Positions 33,318-42,959 of a stretch of DNA of 64,000 nucleotides are shown here, in pieces. The stretch is from Baekduia soli (GTDB lineage Bacteria; Actinomycetota; Thermoleophilia; Solirubrobacterales; Solirubrobacteraceae): contig NZ_CP042430.1 in the NCBI RefSeq assembly GCF_007970665.1, positions 3,906,001 through 3,970,000 of the forward strand, given 5' to 3'. The notes beneath the pieces were generated by a model that worked only from the letters and a program-made list of their open reading frames with translations, searched no databases and had not been told where the DNA came from. A program made the position numbers and the translations under genes. Position 1 is the stretch's first letter; each line of letters opens with the position of its first letter.

Positions 33318-34064
33318 ATGCCCGATGTGACGCGCGCGCAGCGCGCGACCTCGTTCGGCGAGCAGGCCGACGCCTACGACCGCGGACGGCCCGGCTACCC
33401 CGCGGCCGCGCTGCGCGCCTGCCTGCCCGCCGGCGCCCGCCGTGCGCTGGACCTCGGCGCCGGCACCGGCAAGCTGACGCACGGCCTGCTCGCCCTGGGC
33501 CTCGACGTGGTCGCCGTCGAGCCGCTGGAGGCGATGCGCGCCGCCATCGCGCCGGAGGCGACCGTGCTGGCGGGCTCCGCCGAGGCGATCCCGCTGCCCG
33601 ACGCGTCGGTCGACGCCGTGCTCGCCGGGCAGGCCTTCCACTGGTTCGACCCGAGCCCCGCGCTGGCCGAGATCGCGCGGGTGCTGTGCCCCGGCGGCAC
33701 CGTCGGCGTGCTGTGGAACCGGTTCGACGACCGCGTGCCGTGGGTCGCCGCGGTCACCGAGGTCTTCGGCGCCGAGGACCGCGCGAGCCTCGTGCGCGGC
33801 CTCCAGGCGCCCTGGACGGGTGCGGCGGGGCTGAGCGACCCGGTGTCGCAGACCTTCGCCCACGCCCAGCGCGGCGACGCCGGCGTGCTCGTCGACAACG
33901 TCGCCTCGCGCAGCGCCGTCATCACCGCCGCGCCCCGGCGTCGCAAGGAGATGCTCGACCGTGTCCGCGCGCTCGCGCCGCCCGGCGCGTTCGACCTCCC
34001 GTACGTGTGCCACGTGTGGCACGCACGGCGCGAGGACGCCCCGGGCGGCGCGGCGCGCGGCTAG
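33318..34064 (+). CDS. SAM-dependent methyltransferase
   Basis: A 248-residue protein with the N-terminal segment ATSFGEQADAYDRGRPGYPA, motif I RALDLGAGTGKLTHGL, motif II VVAVEPLEAMR and the post-motif GQAFHWFDPSPALAEIARVL. The AFHWFD element is typical of Methyltransf_11-type small-molecule methylases. Substrate unknown. ATG 33318 follows a TAGGTT box by seven bases. Confidence 0.85.
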   Translation: MPDVTRAQRATSFGEQADAYDRGRPGYPAAALRACLPAGARRALDLGAGTGKLTHGLLALGLDVVAVEPLEAMRAAIAPEATVLAGSAEAIPLPDASVDAVLAGQAFHWFDPSPALAEIARVLCPGGTVGVLWNRFDDRVPWVAAVTEVFGAEDRASLVRGLQAPWTGAAGLSDPVSQTFAHAQRGDAGVLVDNVASRSAVITAAPRRRKEMLDRVRALAPPGAFDLPYVCHVWHARREDAPGGAARG

Positions 34065-34087
34065 GCGTACAGGTCGACCTGCAGCCC

Positions 34088-34126
34088 GCCCGTCGGCGCC
34101 GCCCGTCGGCGCCGCCTGTCGGCGCC
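34088..34126 (+). repeat. 13-bp tandem repeat, three copies
   Basis: GCCCGTCGGCGCC occurs at 34088-34100 and 34101-34113, with a one-base variant at 34114-34126, just after the methyltransferase stop. It looks like a simple local duplication in an intergenic space. Confidence 0.6.
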
Positions 34127-34232
34127 AGCGCCTGCCGCGGGTCGCTCGCCCGGGTGCCGGCGATCGGTCCGCGTCCGGCCGCCCGCAGCGCCCTGCGCGT
34201 GTTCTTCACCGATCCTTCGCCAGCGCTTCGGG

Positions 34233-34238
34233 TACCGT
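34233..34238 (+). promoter_or_regulatory. Leaderless-type -10 box of mmsA
   Basis: TACCGT, six bases before ATG 34245. Confidence 0.5.
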
Positions 34239-34244
34239 CGGCAC

Positions 34245-35747
34245 ATGTCCGCCACCGCCACCCGCCTGCTGCACAACTACGTCGGCGGCGCCTGGGCGCC
34301 CGCCTCCGCGGGCGACGCGCTCGACGTCACCAACCCCGCCACGGGGGAGGTCCTCGCACGCGTCCCGCTGTCCAACGCCGCCGATCTCGACGCCGCCGTC
34401 CGCGCCGCACGCGCGGCGCTGCCCGTGTGGCGCGACGTCTCCGTCATCGAGCGCGCGCGCACCCTGTTCGGCCTGCGCGCGGGCCTCGAGCGCCGCAAGG
34501 AGGACCTCGCCCGCTCCGTCACCACGGAGATGGGCAAGACGATCGTCGACGCCCGCGCCGAGGTGGCGCGCACGATCGAGATGGTCGAGGCCGCCTGCGC
34601 CATCCCGACCACGATGCAGGGCCGCATCCTCGAGGACGTCTCGCGCAACGTGGACTGCGAGACGGTCCGCCAACCCGTCGGCGTCTGCGCCGCGATCGTC
34701 CCCTTCAACTTCCCGGCCATGGTCCCGTTCTGGTTCCTGCCCTTCGCGATCGCCTGCGGCAACACGTTCATCCTCAAGCCGTCCGAGCAGGTCCCGCTGA
34801 CCCAGCAGATCGCCTTCGAGATCATCGAGGAGCTCGGCCTGCCCGCCGGCGTGGTCAACCTGGTCAACGGCGGGCGAGAGATCGTCGAGGGGATGCTCGA
34901 CCACGAGGGCATCGACGCGATCTCCTTCGTCGGCTCGGCGCCGGTGGCGCGCCTGGTCTACGAGCGCGCCGCCAAGACCGGCAAGCGCGTGCAGGCGCTC
35001 GGCGGGGCCAAGAACCACATGGTGATCATGCCCGACGCCGTGATGGACAAGACGGTCTCCGGCATCATCGCCTCGGCGTTCGGCGCCGCCGGCCAGCGCT
35101 GCATGGCCGGCTCGGTCGTCATCACCGTCGGCAAGGCCCACGACCGCCTGCTGCCCGACCTCGTGGAGGCCACGCGGGCCCTGGCGCTGGGCGACGGCAC
35201 CGAGGACGGCGTCGACGTCGGCCCCGTCGTGTCGTGCGAGGCGCGCGACCGGATCCGCGACTGGATCGACCGCGGCGTGGCCGCGGGCGCGACCCCCGCC
35301 GTCGACGGCCGCGAGGCCGGCGACGGCCTGGCCCCCGGCGGCGCGTTCGTCGGGCCGACGATCCTCGACGGCGTCACGCCCGACATGGACATCGCCCAGG
35401 AGGAGGTCTTCGGGCCGGTCCTGGCGATCGTCCGCGCCGGCTCGCTCGACGAGGCCGTCGAGATCATCAACGCCAGCCGCTTCGGCAACGGCACGTCGAT
35501 CTTCACGGAGAACGGTGCGGCGGTCCGCCGCTTCCGCCACGACGTGCAGGCCGGGATGATCGGCGTGAACATCGGCGTCGCGGCCCCCGTCGCGTTCTTC
35601 CCGTTCACGGGCTGGAAGGACTCGTTCCTCGGCGACCTGCACGCCCACGGCACCGACGCCGTGGAGTTCTTCACCCGCAAGAAGACCGTGACCAGCCGCT
35701 GGTTCTCCGACGGCCAGGGCCACGGCTCCTACTTCGTGGAGTCCTAG
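34245..35747 (+). CDS. mmsA: CoA-acylating methylmalonate-semialdehyde dehydrogenase
   Basis: A 500-residue aldehyde dehydrogenase. NAD-binding and catalytic segments include PVGVCAAIVPFNFPAMVPFW, VGSAPVARLVYERAAKTGKR, LGGAKNHMVIMPD and the nucleophile in GAAGQRCMAGS. The KNHMVIMPD and QRCMA features distinguish MmsA from other ALDHs. It converts methylmalonate semialdehyde to propionyl-CoA in valine and inositol breakdown. No other valine or inositol gene is adjacent. A terminator hairpin follows. Confidence 0.92.
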   Translation: MSATATRLLHNYVGGAWAPASAGDALDVTNPATGEVLARVPLSNAADLDAAVRAARAALPVWRDVSVIERARTLFGLRAGLERRKEDLARSVTTEMGKTIVDARAEVARTIEMVEAACAIPTTMQGRILEDVSRNVDCETVRQPVGVCAAIVPFNFPAMVPFWFLPFAIACGNTFILKPSEQVPLTQQIAFEIIEELGLPAGVVNLVNGGREIVEGMLDHEGIDAISFVGSAPVARLVYERAAKTGKRVQALGGAKNHMVIMPDAVMDKTVSGIIASAFGAAGQRCMAGSVVITVGKAHDRLLPDLVEATRALALGDGTEDGVDVGPVVSCEARDRIRDWIDRGVAAGATPAVDGREAGDGLAPGGAFVGPTILDGVTPDMDIAQEEVFGPVLAIVRAGSLDEAVEIINASRFGNGTSIFTENGAAVRRFRHDVQAGMIGVNIGVAAPVAFFPFTGWKDSFLGDLHAHGTDAVEFFTRKKTVTSRWFSDGQGHGSYFVES

Positions 35748-35754
35748 ACGAGCG

Positions 35755-35771
35755 CCGGCCCGGAGGGCCGG
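35755..35771 (+). terminator. Terminator after mmsA
   Basis: CCGGCCC-GGA-GGGCCGG followed by TTCC, eight bases after the stop. The stem is perfect (7 bp); the T-run is minimal, as expected in high-GC genomes. Confidence 0.55.
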
Positions 35772-35830
35772 TTCCGCTGCGGGTGCCGGCCCCAGGGAGC
35801 CGACACCTGCAGCGCCGCAGGGACCGACCG

Positions 35831-36712
<882 letters not shown>

Positions 36713-36777
36713 GCCGACACTGTGCCCCGCCGTGCTTGCGCGACCCTCAAGGGATCCGTAAGGGCGGATAAGAGCGC

Positions 36778-38253
36778 TCAGGCGCCGTCGGAGGCCGCCT
36801 GTGCGGCCGCCGGGTGCGGCGCGGCCAGGGCGGGGTCGACGCCGTCACGCGGCAGGCGGACGGTGAACCGGGCGCCGCCGCCGGGGGCGTTCTCGGCGCG
36901 GACCTCGCCGCCGTGGGCGTGCACGATCCCCGCGACGATCGCCAGGCCCAGCCCGGCGCCCGCCTTGCCGCGCTCGCGGCCGGCCTCCGCGCGCCAGAAG
37001 CGGCCGAACAGCTCGCGCTCGTCGGCGGGCAGGCCGGGGCCGTGGTCGCGGACCTCGAAGGTCACCGCGTCGCCGGCGTCGTGGACGGAGACGTCGACGG
37101 GCGTTCCGGGCGGGGTGTGCACCAGCGCGTTGCGCAGCAGGTTGGCCAGCACCTGGCGCAGCTGGTGGGGGTCGCCGCGCAGCAGCGACCCGGCCGGGGC
37201 GTCCAGCTCGATGTCGCGGTCGGGCGCCGTGGCGCGCGCGTCGTCGACCGCGTCGCCGGCGAGCCGCGCGAGGTCGACGTCCTCGCGCTGGGCGTCGCGG
37301 ACCTCGTCGAGCCGGGCGAGCGTGAGCAGGTCCTCGACGAGCACGCCCATGCGCGTGGCCTCGGCCTCGATGCGGCTCATCGCCTTCTCGGTGTTCTCGG
37401 GATCGCGCGCCGCGCCGATCCGGAACAGCTCGGCGTAGCCGCGGATGGAGGCCAGCGGGGTGCGCAGCTCGTGCGAGGCGTCGGCCAGGAAGCGCCGCAG
37501 GCGGTCCTCGCTGGCCTGGCGCTCCTCGAAGGCGCGCTCGAGGCGGTCGAGCATCCGGTTCAGCGACAGGCCCAGGCGCCCGACCTCCGTGCGCGGGTTG
37601 GCCTCCTCGACGCGGTGCGACAGGTCGCCGCCGGCGATCTGGCCGGCGGTGACGCCCATGCGGTCCAGCGGGCGCAGCCCGATGCGGACCAGCAGCCACG
37701 ACAGCGCGGCGAGCGCCAGGAGCACCGCCGCGATGACGACGGCCTCGATGCGCAGCAGGTGCTGCAGCGTCTGGTCGGTCTCGGTCAGCGGCACCGCGGC
37801 GATGATCACGTCGCCGTCGGCCGCGGTCTGGGCCAGCACGCGGTAGCGCGCGCCCGAGTTGGTGGCCTTGACCGTCGCCAGGTGCCCCGTGGGCAGCGAG
37901 GCGGGCAGGGTGGGCGCGGTCGCCGTGGTCGAGAAGCAGGCGCGGCAGTCCGGCGCGGCGGTCGTCCGGCCCTGGGCGTCGCGGTGCAGGATCCAGGTGC
38001 CCGCCGCGGGCCCGCGCGGGCCGCCGCCGTCGCCGTAGCCGTTGTCGGCCGGCGGGGCGCCGATGCCGCCGACGCCGCGGCCGCCGCCGAAGCCGGGGCG
38101 CCCGTCGGGGATCTTCGCGGCGAGCTGGACCTGCTGGTCGACGCGCTTGAGCAGCAGGTTGCGCTGCTCGGCGTAGGTGACGCCCGCCAGGGCGACCAGC
38201 CCGACGGCCGCGAGCGCGAGCAGGCCGATGATGAGCCGCGCGCGCAGCGACAC
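36778..38253 (-). CDS. Sensor histidine kinase
   Basis: A 491-residue kinase: first membrane helix at about 7-27 (LIIGLLALAAVGLVALAGVT), a periplasmic region with a Gly/Pro-rich insert and a CRACF pair, second helix at about 178-200 (AVVIAAVLLALAALSWLLVR), HAMP, then the H-box DASHELRTPLASIRGYAELF, N-box ANLLRNALVHTP, and G-boxes in VRDHGPGLP and GAGLGLAIVAGI. Its ATG lies two bases after the stop of the response-regulator gene upstream. The signal is unknown; the two cysteines could sense redox. Confidence 0.92.
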   Translation of the reverse strand: MSLRARLIIGLLALAAVGLVALAGVTYAEQRNLLLKRVDQQVQLAAKIPDGRPGFGGGRGVGGIGAPPADNGYGDGGGPRGPAAGTWILHRDAQGRTTAAPDCRACFSTTATAPTLPASLPTGHLATVKATNSGARYRVLAQTAADGDVIIAAVPLTETDQTLQHLLRIEAVVIAAVLLALAALSWLLVRIGLRPLDRMGVTAGQIAGGDLSHRVEEANPRTEVGRLGLSLNRMLDRLERAFEERQASEDRLRRFLADASHELRTPLASIRGYAELFRIGAARDPENTEKAMSRIEAEATRMGVLVEDLLTLARLDEVRDAQREDVDLARLAGDAVDDARATAPDRDIELDAPAGSLLRGDPHQLRQVLANLLRNALVHTPPGTPVDVSVHDAGDAVTFEVRDHGPGLPADERELFGRFWRAEAGRERGKAGAGLGLAIVAGIVHAHGGEVRAENAPGGGARFTVRLPRDGVDPALAAPHPAAAQAASDGA

Positions 38254-38255
38254 GC

Positions 38256-38963
38256 TCAGGACCTCGGGGCCCGCAGTGCGTAGCCGACGCCGCGCGCGGT
38301 GTGGATGAGCGGCGGCCCGTGCTTGTCGAGCTTCTTGCGCAGATAGCTGATGTAGGTCTCCAGGACGCGGGCGTCGCCGCCGAAGTCGTAGTCCCAGACC
38401 TGGTCGAGGATCTGCGCGCGCGTCAGGACGCGGCGCGGGTTGAGCATGAGGTAGCGCAGGAGCCGGTACTCCGTGGCGGTCAGCTCGATGAGCTCGCCGC
38501 CGCGGGTGACCTCGCGCGTGTCCTCGTCGAGCTCGAGGTCCTCGAAGACGAGCCTGCTCGTCTCGGGCTGGCTGAGGCCCGAGCGGCGCAGGATGGTCCG
38601 GATGCGCGCGACGAGCTCCTCGAGGCTGAAGGGCTTGGTGACGTAGTCGTCGCCGCCCATCGTCAACCCGCGCACCTTGTCCTCGGTGGCGTCGCGAGCG
38701 GTGAGGAAGATGATCGGGACCTGCGCACGCTCGGCGCTGAGCCGGCGGGCGATCTCGAAGCCCTCCATGTCGGGCAGCATGACGTCGAGCACGAGCAGGT
38801 CGGGCTTGAAGCTCGAGACCGCCTCCAGGGCGCTGCGCCCGTCGGCCGCCGACTCGACGGTGAAGCCCTGGAAGCGCAGAGCCATCGAGATCACGTCGGC
38901 GATGTTGGGCTCGTCGTCGACGACGAGGACGCGGTGGGTCTCGGGCAGGGCGGCGGTCATCAT
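38256..38963 (-). CDS. OmpR/PhoB-family response regulator
   Basis: A 235-residue regulator. The receiver domain has RVLVVDDEPNIADV, the phosphorylation site in LLVLDVMLPDMEG and the Lys in DDYVTKPFSLEEL. The C-terminal winged helix has TATEYRLLRYLMLNPRRVLT, then ILDQVWDYDF and YISYLRKKLDKHG, RGVGYALR. It is the first gene of the pair with the kinase. Targets may include the downstream HtrA-like gene. Confidence 0.93.
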   Translation of the reverse strand: MMTAALPETHRVLVVDDEPNIADVISMALRFQGFTVESAADGRSALEAVSSFKPDLLVLDVMLPDMEGFEIARRLSAERAQVPIIFLTARDATEDKVRGLTMGGDDYVTKPFSLEELVARIRTILRRSGLSQPETSRLVFEDLELDEDTREVTRGGELIELTATEYRLLRYLMLNPRRVLTRAQILDQVWDYDFGGDARVLETYISYLRKKLDKHGPPLIHTARGVGYALRAPRS

Positions 38964-39048
38964 GCGGCCAGTGTCGGCCCGCGACCTGGGAGATTCCTGG
39001 GAGGACCCGGGGAACCTGCTGCGAGGGTCGTGGGTGATGCCTGCGAGG

Positions 39049-39720
39049 CTAGCGCCAGTGTCCGCGCGGGCCGTGCCGCATGCCCGGGCCGCCCTTGGGC
39101 GGCGTGCGGGTGACGAGGTCGTCGAGGTGGTCGGACAGCTCCTTGAGGATGTCCGTGCGCTGCCGGGCGGTGAGCTTGCCGTCGGTGACGGCCCGGTCGA
39201 GCTCCTTGGTCACGCCGGCCGTGATCGCCGCCTTGACGTCGGCGAGGCTCTTGCCCTGGTCCTTGGCGACGTCGGCGATGCTCTTGCCGCTCTCGAGCTT
39301 CGTGTGCAGGTCGGCCAGCTTGAGCCCGAGGGCCGTCGCCGCCGCGTCCAGCGCGCCGCCGGGGCCGCCCTTGAAGCCCAGGCCGCGACCGGGGCCGCCG
39401 AAGCCCCGGCCGCCGTGCGGTCCGCCCAGCGCGCCGCCGCCCAGGACGCGGCCGTCCTTCTGGCGGTCGGCCTTGATGGCGTCGGCCTGCGCCTGCGTGA
39501 GCCTGCCGTCCCTTACGGCCTGGTCGAGCTGGGCGTTCTCCGCGGCGCTCAGCGCCGAGCGCAGGTCGTCGGGCGAGACGTTGAGCCGCTTGGCGGCGTC
39601 GTTGAGGACCGACTGCTCGGCCTGCTTGGGAGCGTTGCTCGTGGCGGCGATCGCGGCGGCGCCGCCGGCCCCGGCCGCGAGGACGGCCGCCGACGTCAGG
39701 ACATAGCGCGTGACCTTCAT
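39049..39720 (-). CDS. Secreted protein with duplicated helical segments
   Basis: A 223-residue exported protein. After a signal peptide (VLTSAAVLAAGAGGAAAIAA) come two similar helical units: NAQLDQAVRDGRLTQAQADA in the first half and TKELDRAVTDGKLTARQRTD in the second, separated by a Gly/Pro-rich linker. Each unit also carries an L.V...DL or SLADVKAAI element. The pattern is frequent in actinobacterial secreted proteins of unknown function. It overlaps the M14 peptidase gene by four bases. Confidence 0.75.
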   Translation of the reverse strand: MKVTRYVLTSAAVLAAGAGGAAAIAATSNAPKQAEQSVLNDAAKRLNVSPDDLRSALSAAENAQLDQAVRDGRLTQAQADAIKADRQKDGRVLGGGALGGPHGGRGFGGPGRGLGFKGGPGGALDAAATALGLKLADLHTKLESGKSIADVAKDQGKSLADVKAAITAGVTKELDRAVTDGKLTARQRTDILKELSDHLDDLVTRTPPKGGPGMRHGPRGHWR

Positions 39721-40511
39721 GGGGCATGAGGATGGCGGAGCCTGCTGAGCGCTCCCTGAGACGTGCCTGAGAGCGCGGCGACGGCCAGGACGGCGCGGAC
39801 CTGGCGGGCCACGGCGGCCGCGGGCAGGCGGCCGGCGGGCAGCTCGACGACGAACGCGCTGCGCCCGGGCAGCACCTCGGCCTCCCAGCGCGTCGCGGTC
39901 CCCGGCAGCGGCGCGAGCACCCGCGTGCGCATGCCCGCCACGCGCGCGTAGGTGCGGATGAGCGCCCGGTCGGCCCCGGGGTCCAGGAGGACCCGGTCCA
40001 TGTGCTGGTGCAGCCAGATCGTGACATCGGGCCGCTCGCGCAGGACCAGGCGCCGTGCGGCGGAGGTCTCGGGCTCCGAGCCGGGTCGCGGACCAGAGGC
40101 GTAGATGCCGCTCAGCGGGCGCCAGCCGACCGGGAAGTTGCGGTTGAGGTCGACGCCGTGGGCGTTGCCGCGCGTACCCGCCGCGCAGCCGTCGGCGTTC
40201 AGGGCGTCGACGAGCAGCAGCGCGGCGCCCGCGGGCGCCGCCGCGCCGCGCAGCGCGCGCGTGACCGCGATGCCCGCCCGCTCGGTCCCGTGGATGCAGC
40301 CGACGACGAGGACGCGGCGCGCCGCGCCGCGATCCCCCACGACGACGAGGCGGATCGGCCTCCCGCGCACGGTGTGGCCGACGGTCTCGCCGTGGCGCGA
40401 CGGCGGCGCGGCGGCCGGGGCGGCGGAGCCGAGCGAGGCGGCGACGGCCAACCCGGCCGCGGCCGCGGCCTCCGCCGCGCGCGCGGCGCGCCTACCTGGA
40501 CGTGACCGCAT
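39717..40511 (-). CDS. M14 zinc carboxypeptidase / murein peptide amidase-like, exported
   Basis: A 264-residue protein with a signal peptide (AAAAAGLAVAASLGSAAPAA). Zinc ligands lie in GCIHGTERAG (His, Glu) and WLHQHMD (His). The substrate-binding Asn-Arg is in VDLNRNFPVGW, and the catalytic Glu in AFVVELPAGRL. The short length and DLNRNFP match the MpaA-type clade acting on peptidoglycan peptides. It is co-transcribed with the secreted helical-repeat protein. Confidence 0.88.
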   Translation of the reverse strand: MRSRPGRRAARAAEAAAAAGLAVAASLGSAAPAAAPPSRHGETVGHTVRGRPIRLVVVGDRGAARRVLVVGCIHGTERAGIAVTRALRGAAAPAGAALLLVDALNADGCAAGTRGNAHGVDLNRNFPVGWRPLSGIYASGPRPGSEPETSAARRLVLRERPDVTIWLHQHMDRVLLDPGADRALIRTYARVAGMRTRVLAPLPGTATRWEAEVLPGRSAFVVELPAGRLPAAAVARQVRAVLAVAALSGTSQGALSRLRHPHAP

Positions 40512-40932
40512 GGGCGGCGGTGTCGGGCGACAGCGGCAGGCGCAGCGCGTGACGGCCGGCCCATGGGAGGCTCGCGGGCCGGTACCGGCGCCGCCCGTCG
40601 ACGGCGACCGGCCGGGTGGGATCGCCGTTCAGGGCGACCTCCACGGAGCCGCGGCAATCCGGCGGTGGGCTGAGGACGAGATGGACGTGGCGAGACGGCA
40701 CGGTGACCGAGATCGTCGCCGATGAGACGGCGGTCGCCGACTCGGCCCCCACTCGCCGGGGCCTGCCGAGCGCGAACGCGCTGAGCGCGAGCGGCGCGGC
40801 CGCCGAGTCTGGGTGTCCGGGTGCTGCCGCAGCGGCGGGCGGCGGCGAAGTCGCCGCCGGGGCACCGGGCGGAGGCCGCGTGCCTGCCTCGCTGCGTGCG
40901 GACCCTGTCTGGGTTGCGCGGCGGAACGTCAC
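40492..40932 (-). CDS. Hypothetical protein with beta-sandwich-like end
   Basis: Only the last part of a long, mostly arginine-rich open frame looks coding. From GTG 40932 it gives 146 residues, ending with strands ATISVTVPSRHVHLVLSPPP, SVEVALNGDPTRPVAVDGRR and GRHALRLPLSP. The pattern recalls a small C-terminal beta domain of exported thioredoxin-like proteins (DipZ C-terminal). It overlaps the M14 gene by 20 bases. The start is uncertain and the gene could be a fragment. Confidence 0.4.
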   Translation of the reverse strand: MTFRRATQTGSARSEAGTRPPPGAPAATSPPPAAAAAPGHPDSAAAPLALSAFALGRPRRVGAESATAVSSATISVTVPSRHVHLVLSPPPDCRGSVEVALNGDPTRPVAVDGRRRYRPASLPWAGRHALRLPLSPDTAAHAVTSR

Positions 40933-41258
40933 CGAACCTCGGCGTACGACTACGGATGTGCGCGGGCCGCCAGGACGCGAGCCTGCTGACCAGGCCCCAG
41001 GGAAGGGGCATGGATGTTTCGACGAGAGACACGGCGCAGCCGTCCCGGAGGACTCCGGGACGGCGTTTGCGCCGGCGCACCCCGACCAGTCCGCGCACTC
41101 GGCATCGCCGACGCCGCAGCCACGTGCTCGGCAGCTGTCCCAGCAGCAGGCGACCGTGGACGGATGCGAGCGGCATTGCGATCGGTGACGCTCTGGCCCT
41201 CGACCACGGGTTCGCAAGCCCTCCCGTCCGTTCGCGCTTGCGGGCGGCACCCTGGCGA
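40933..41258. other. Intergenic stretch with a strong hairpin
   Basis: No convincing gene. A perfect 11-bp inverted repeat CCGTCCCGGAG / CTCCGGGACGG with a two-base loop sits at 41040-41063 and probably ends the leftward DUF1059 transcript. Confidence 0.4.
41040..41063 (-). terminator. Hairpin, probable terminator
   Basis: Perfect 11-bp arms around GA. It lies about 200 bases downstream of the DUF1059 gene stop; the T-run is lacking on that strand, but CGTTT follows on the opposite one. Confidence 0.4.
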
Positions 41259-41468
41259 CTATCCGTCGGCCGCTCGCTCGTCGGCGGCCCGGTGCACGTG
41301 CTGCGCCATCTGTGCGAGCCGTTCGGCGCTGAAGAAGACCGACGTGTAGCCGTGGGCATCGCGTCCGTGTTCGCGGGCCACACCGAGGAGGTGTTCGAGG
41401 CTGGCGCCCTGGAGACTTGCGCGGCAGCCGCCGGGCAGAACGTCCGCGCACTGCAACTGGTAGGGCAT
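41259..41468 (-). CDS. DUF1059 small protein
   Basis: A 69-residue protein matching the DUF1059 pattern: MPYQLQCADVLPGGCRASLQ, then LLGVAREHGRDAHGY, with conserved Cys-x(6)-Cys and two His that may bind a metal. A GAAAGGGG ribosome-binding site precedes the ATG. Family function is not known. Confidence 0.7.
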   Translation of the reverse strand: MPYQLQCADVLPGGCRASLQGASLEHLLGVAREHGRDAHGYTSVFFSAERLAQMAQHVHRAADERAADG

Positions 41469-41808
41469 GGAGCGCCCCTTTCCTGGTCGCCGATCCGGCC
41501 GTGGGACCGGTCGACTCCCGTAGGGACATCCAGCCTCCTCTGATGCGCCGCGATGTCAAGGCGGTGGCCTGGAGCGGGGCGGACCGTCGCGCACGGGCTG
41601 AGCGCGGTCCCGGCATCGACGACGCTGAGGGTGACGGGCTCGCGTGTCCCAGGGCGTCCGCGGCGGTACGTGCCCCGATCCACCGAGCCCGAGCCGGTCG
41701 GCCCCCGTCGGCCGGGCGGGCCTCCACCCAGCGCTCACCAGCGGACACTCAGACAACAGTGTGGGTAGCCGCACGATGGGAATGGGTGATTCCGGGCACT
41801 CTTGGGGC
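41469..41808. other. Intergenic stretch without recognised features
   Basis: About 340 bases between divergent genes. Open frames here have shadow-like composition. I see no clear -10 box for the downstream receiver gene. Confidence 0.3.
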
Positions 41809-42159
41809 GTGCCCACGAAGGTCCTCATCGTCGACGACCACCCGAGCTTCCGGTCCGCCGCAAGGCTGCTGCTGGAGCACGACGGATTCGAGGTCGTCGG
41901 TGAGGCGCAGGACGGCGCAAGCGGCCTGGCCGCCAGCGTCGAGCTCTCCCCCGACGTCGTCCTGCTCGACGTCAACCTGCCCGACCTCGACGGCTTCGAC
42001 GTCGCGTCGCGCATCTGCCTGGACCACGCGGCGCCCAAGGTCGTGCTCACCTCCAGCCGCGACCCGCGCGAGTTCGGCCCGCTCGTCGCGCGCAGCGGCG
42101 CCCGGGGGTTCATCCCGAAGGGTGAGCTGACGGGCGCAGCGCTCTGCGCCCTGCTCTGA
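41809..42159 (+). CDS. Stand-alone receiver-domain response regulator
   Basis: A 116-residue protein from GTG 41809 consisting only of a receiver domain: KVLIVDDHPSFRSAARLLLE, the phospho-acceptor in VVLLDVNLPDLDGFDVA, the Thr/Ser position in VVLTSSRDPRE and the Lys in GFIPKGELTG. No output domain follows. The DDHPSFR start is NarL-like, so it may be a truncated NarL regulator or an in-trans phosphate sink. Its 3' end overlaps the convergent membrane-protein gene by 50 bases. Confidence 0.85.
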   Translation: MPTKVLIVDDHPSFRSAARLLLEHDGFEVVGEAQDGASGLAASVELSPDVVLLDVNLPDLDGFDVASRICLDHAAPKVVLTSSRDPREFGPLVARSGARGFIPKGELTGAALCALL

Positions 42160-42910
42160 GCCGCGCGACGACCTCGGCGCCGACGAGCACGATCGCCGGC
42201 GGCACCGTCGCCGGCAGGACGTCGACGACGAGGAAGAGCTGGTCCCAGGCCAGCGACACGAGCAGCACCGCGACCGCCGCGGGCAGCTGCCGGCGTCCCT
42301 CGGCCGCCAGGATCCCGCCGACCACGGCGGCCGCGAAGAAGTCCCCGTAGCCCATCCCGGCGAAGCCGAACGCGGCGGACTGCAGCTGCGGCAGGCCCGC
42401 GCCGGGCGCCGCGGCGACGAGCACGGCGTTGGGCGCCTGCAGCTCGTTGCCGAAGACGAGGATCGCGTCGGTGACCGCCATCGCGACGATGCCGAGCTTG
42501 AGCAGCAGGAGCGGCGCGGCACCCGCCAGCAGCCGCCCGAGCGTGACGCAGGACCCGGCGATGAGCACGATCGTGGCCACCTGCCCGGCGCGCGTCGACG
42601 GCCACACCCACGCCACGGCCAGCGCGGCGGCGGCCGCGACGCCCAGCCACGGGCGCGCGCCGCGCAGCGCCCACCCCAGCCCGAGCGCGCAGCCCGGCGG
42701 GATGAGCAGCAGCGCGACCCACGTCAGCACGTCGGCCGAGGACGGCAGGAGGTCGATCGCGGCGATGACGACGGCGATCGACAACGGGGCGACGAGCGCC
42801 CAGGCGCCGCCGCGGAAGCGGCGCAGGGCGACCGGCACGCCCGCGGCGGGCAGCACGACGCCGGCAGCCTGGGCCGCGGTGAGCACCAGGTTGTCGGTCT
42901 CGAACCACAC
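42110..42910 (-). CDS. Polytopic membrane protein of unknown function
   Basis: A 266-residue protein with eight or so hydrophobic helices (for example LVLTAAQAAGVVLPAAGVPV, LTWVALLLIPPGCALGLGWA, AVTDAILVFGNELQAPN). GTG 42910 is chosen because TACGGT lies ten bases upstream and the frame before it looks non-coding. The family is not recognised. It diverges from the HipA_2 kinase gene. Confidence 0.65.
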   Translation of the reverse strand: MWFETDNLVLTAAQAAGVVLPAAGVPVALRRFRGGAWALVAPLSIAVVIAAIDLLPSSADVLTWVALLLIPPGCALGLGWALRGARPWLGVAAAAALAVAWVWPSTRAGQVATIVLIAGSCVTLGRLLAGAAPLLLLKLGIVAMAVTDAILVFGNELQAPNAVLVAAAPGAGLPQLQSAAFGFAGMGYGDFFAAAVVGGILAAEGRRQLPAAVAVLLVSLAWDQLFLVVDVLPATVPPAIVLVGAEVVARLRAGRRALRPSAHPSG

Positions 42911-42944
42911 GCGGCCTCCGACCGTAGCTGGCGGACCCACGCTG

Positions 42945-42950
42945 TAGCGT
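42945..42950 (+). promoter_or_regulatory. -10 box of the HipA_2/DUF3037 operon
   Basis: TAGCGT, nine bases before ATG 42960. The divergent gene has TACGGT at 42921-42926 on the other strand. Confidence 0.5.
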
Positions 42951-42959
42951 GGGCGCCAG

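Noticed and set aside
34088-34126. Functional iterons or operator array
   Set aside because: Three short tandem copies of a very GC-rich 13-mer with no dyad and no adjacent regulator; simple slippage is sufficient.
40933-41748. Upstream part of the 418-residue minus-strand open frame
   Set aside because: Arg/Ser/Pro-rich shadow composition and overlap with the DUF1059 gene; only the last 146 codons look coding.
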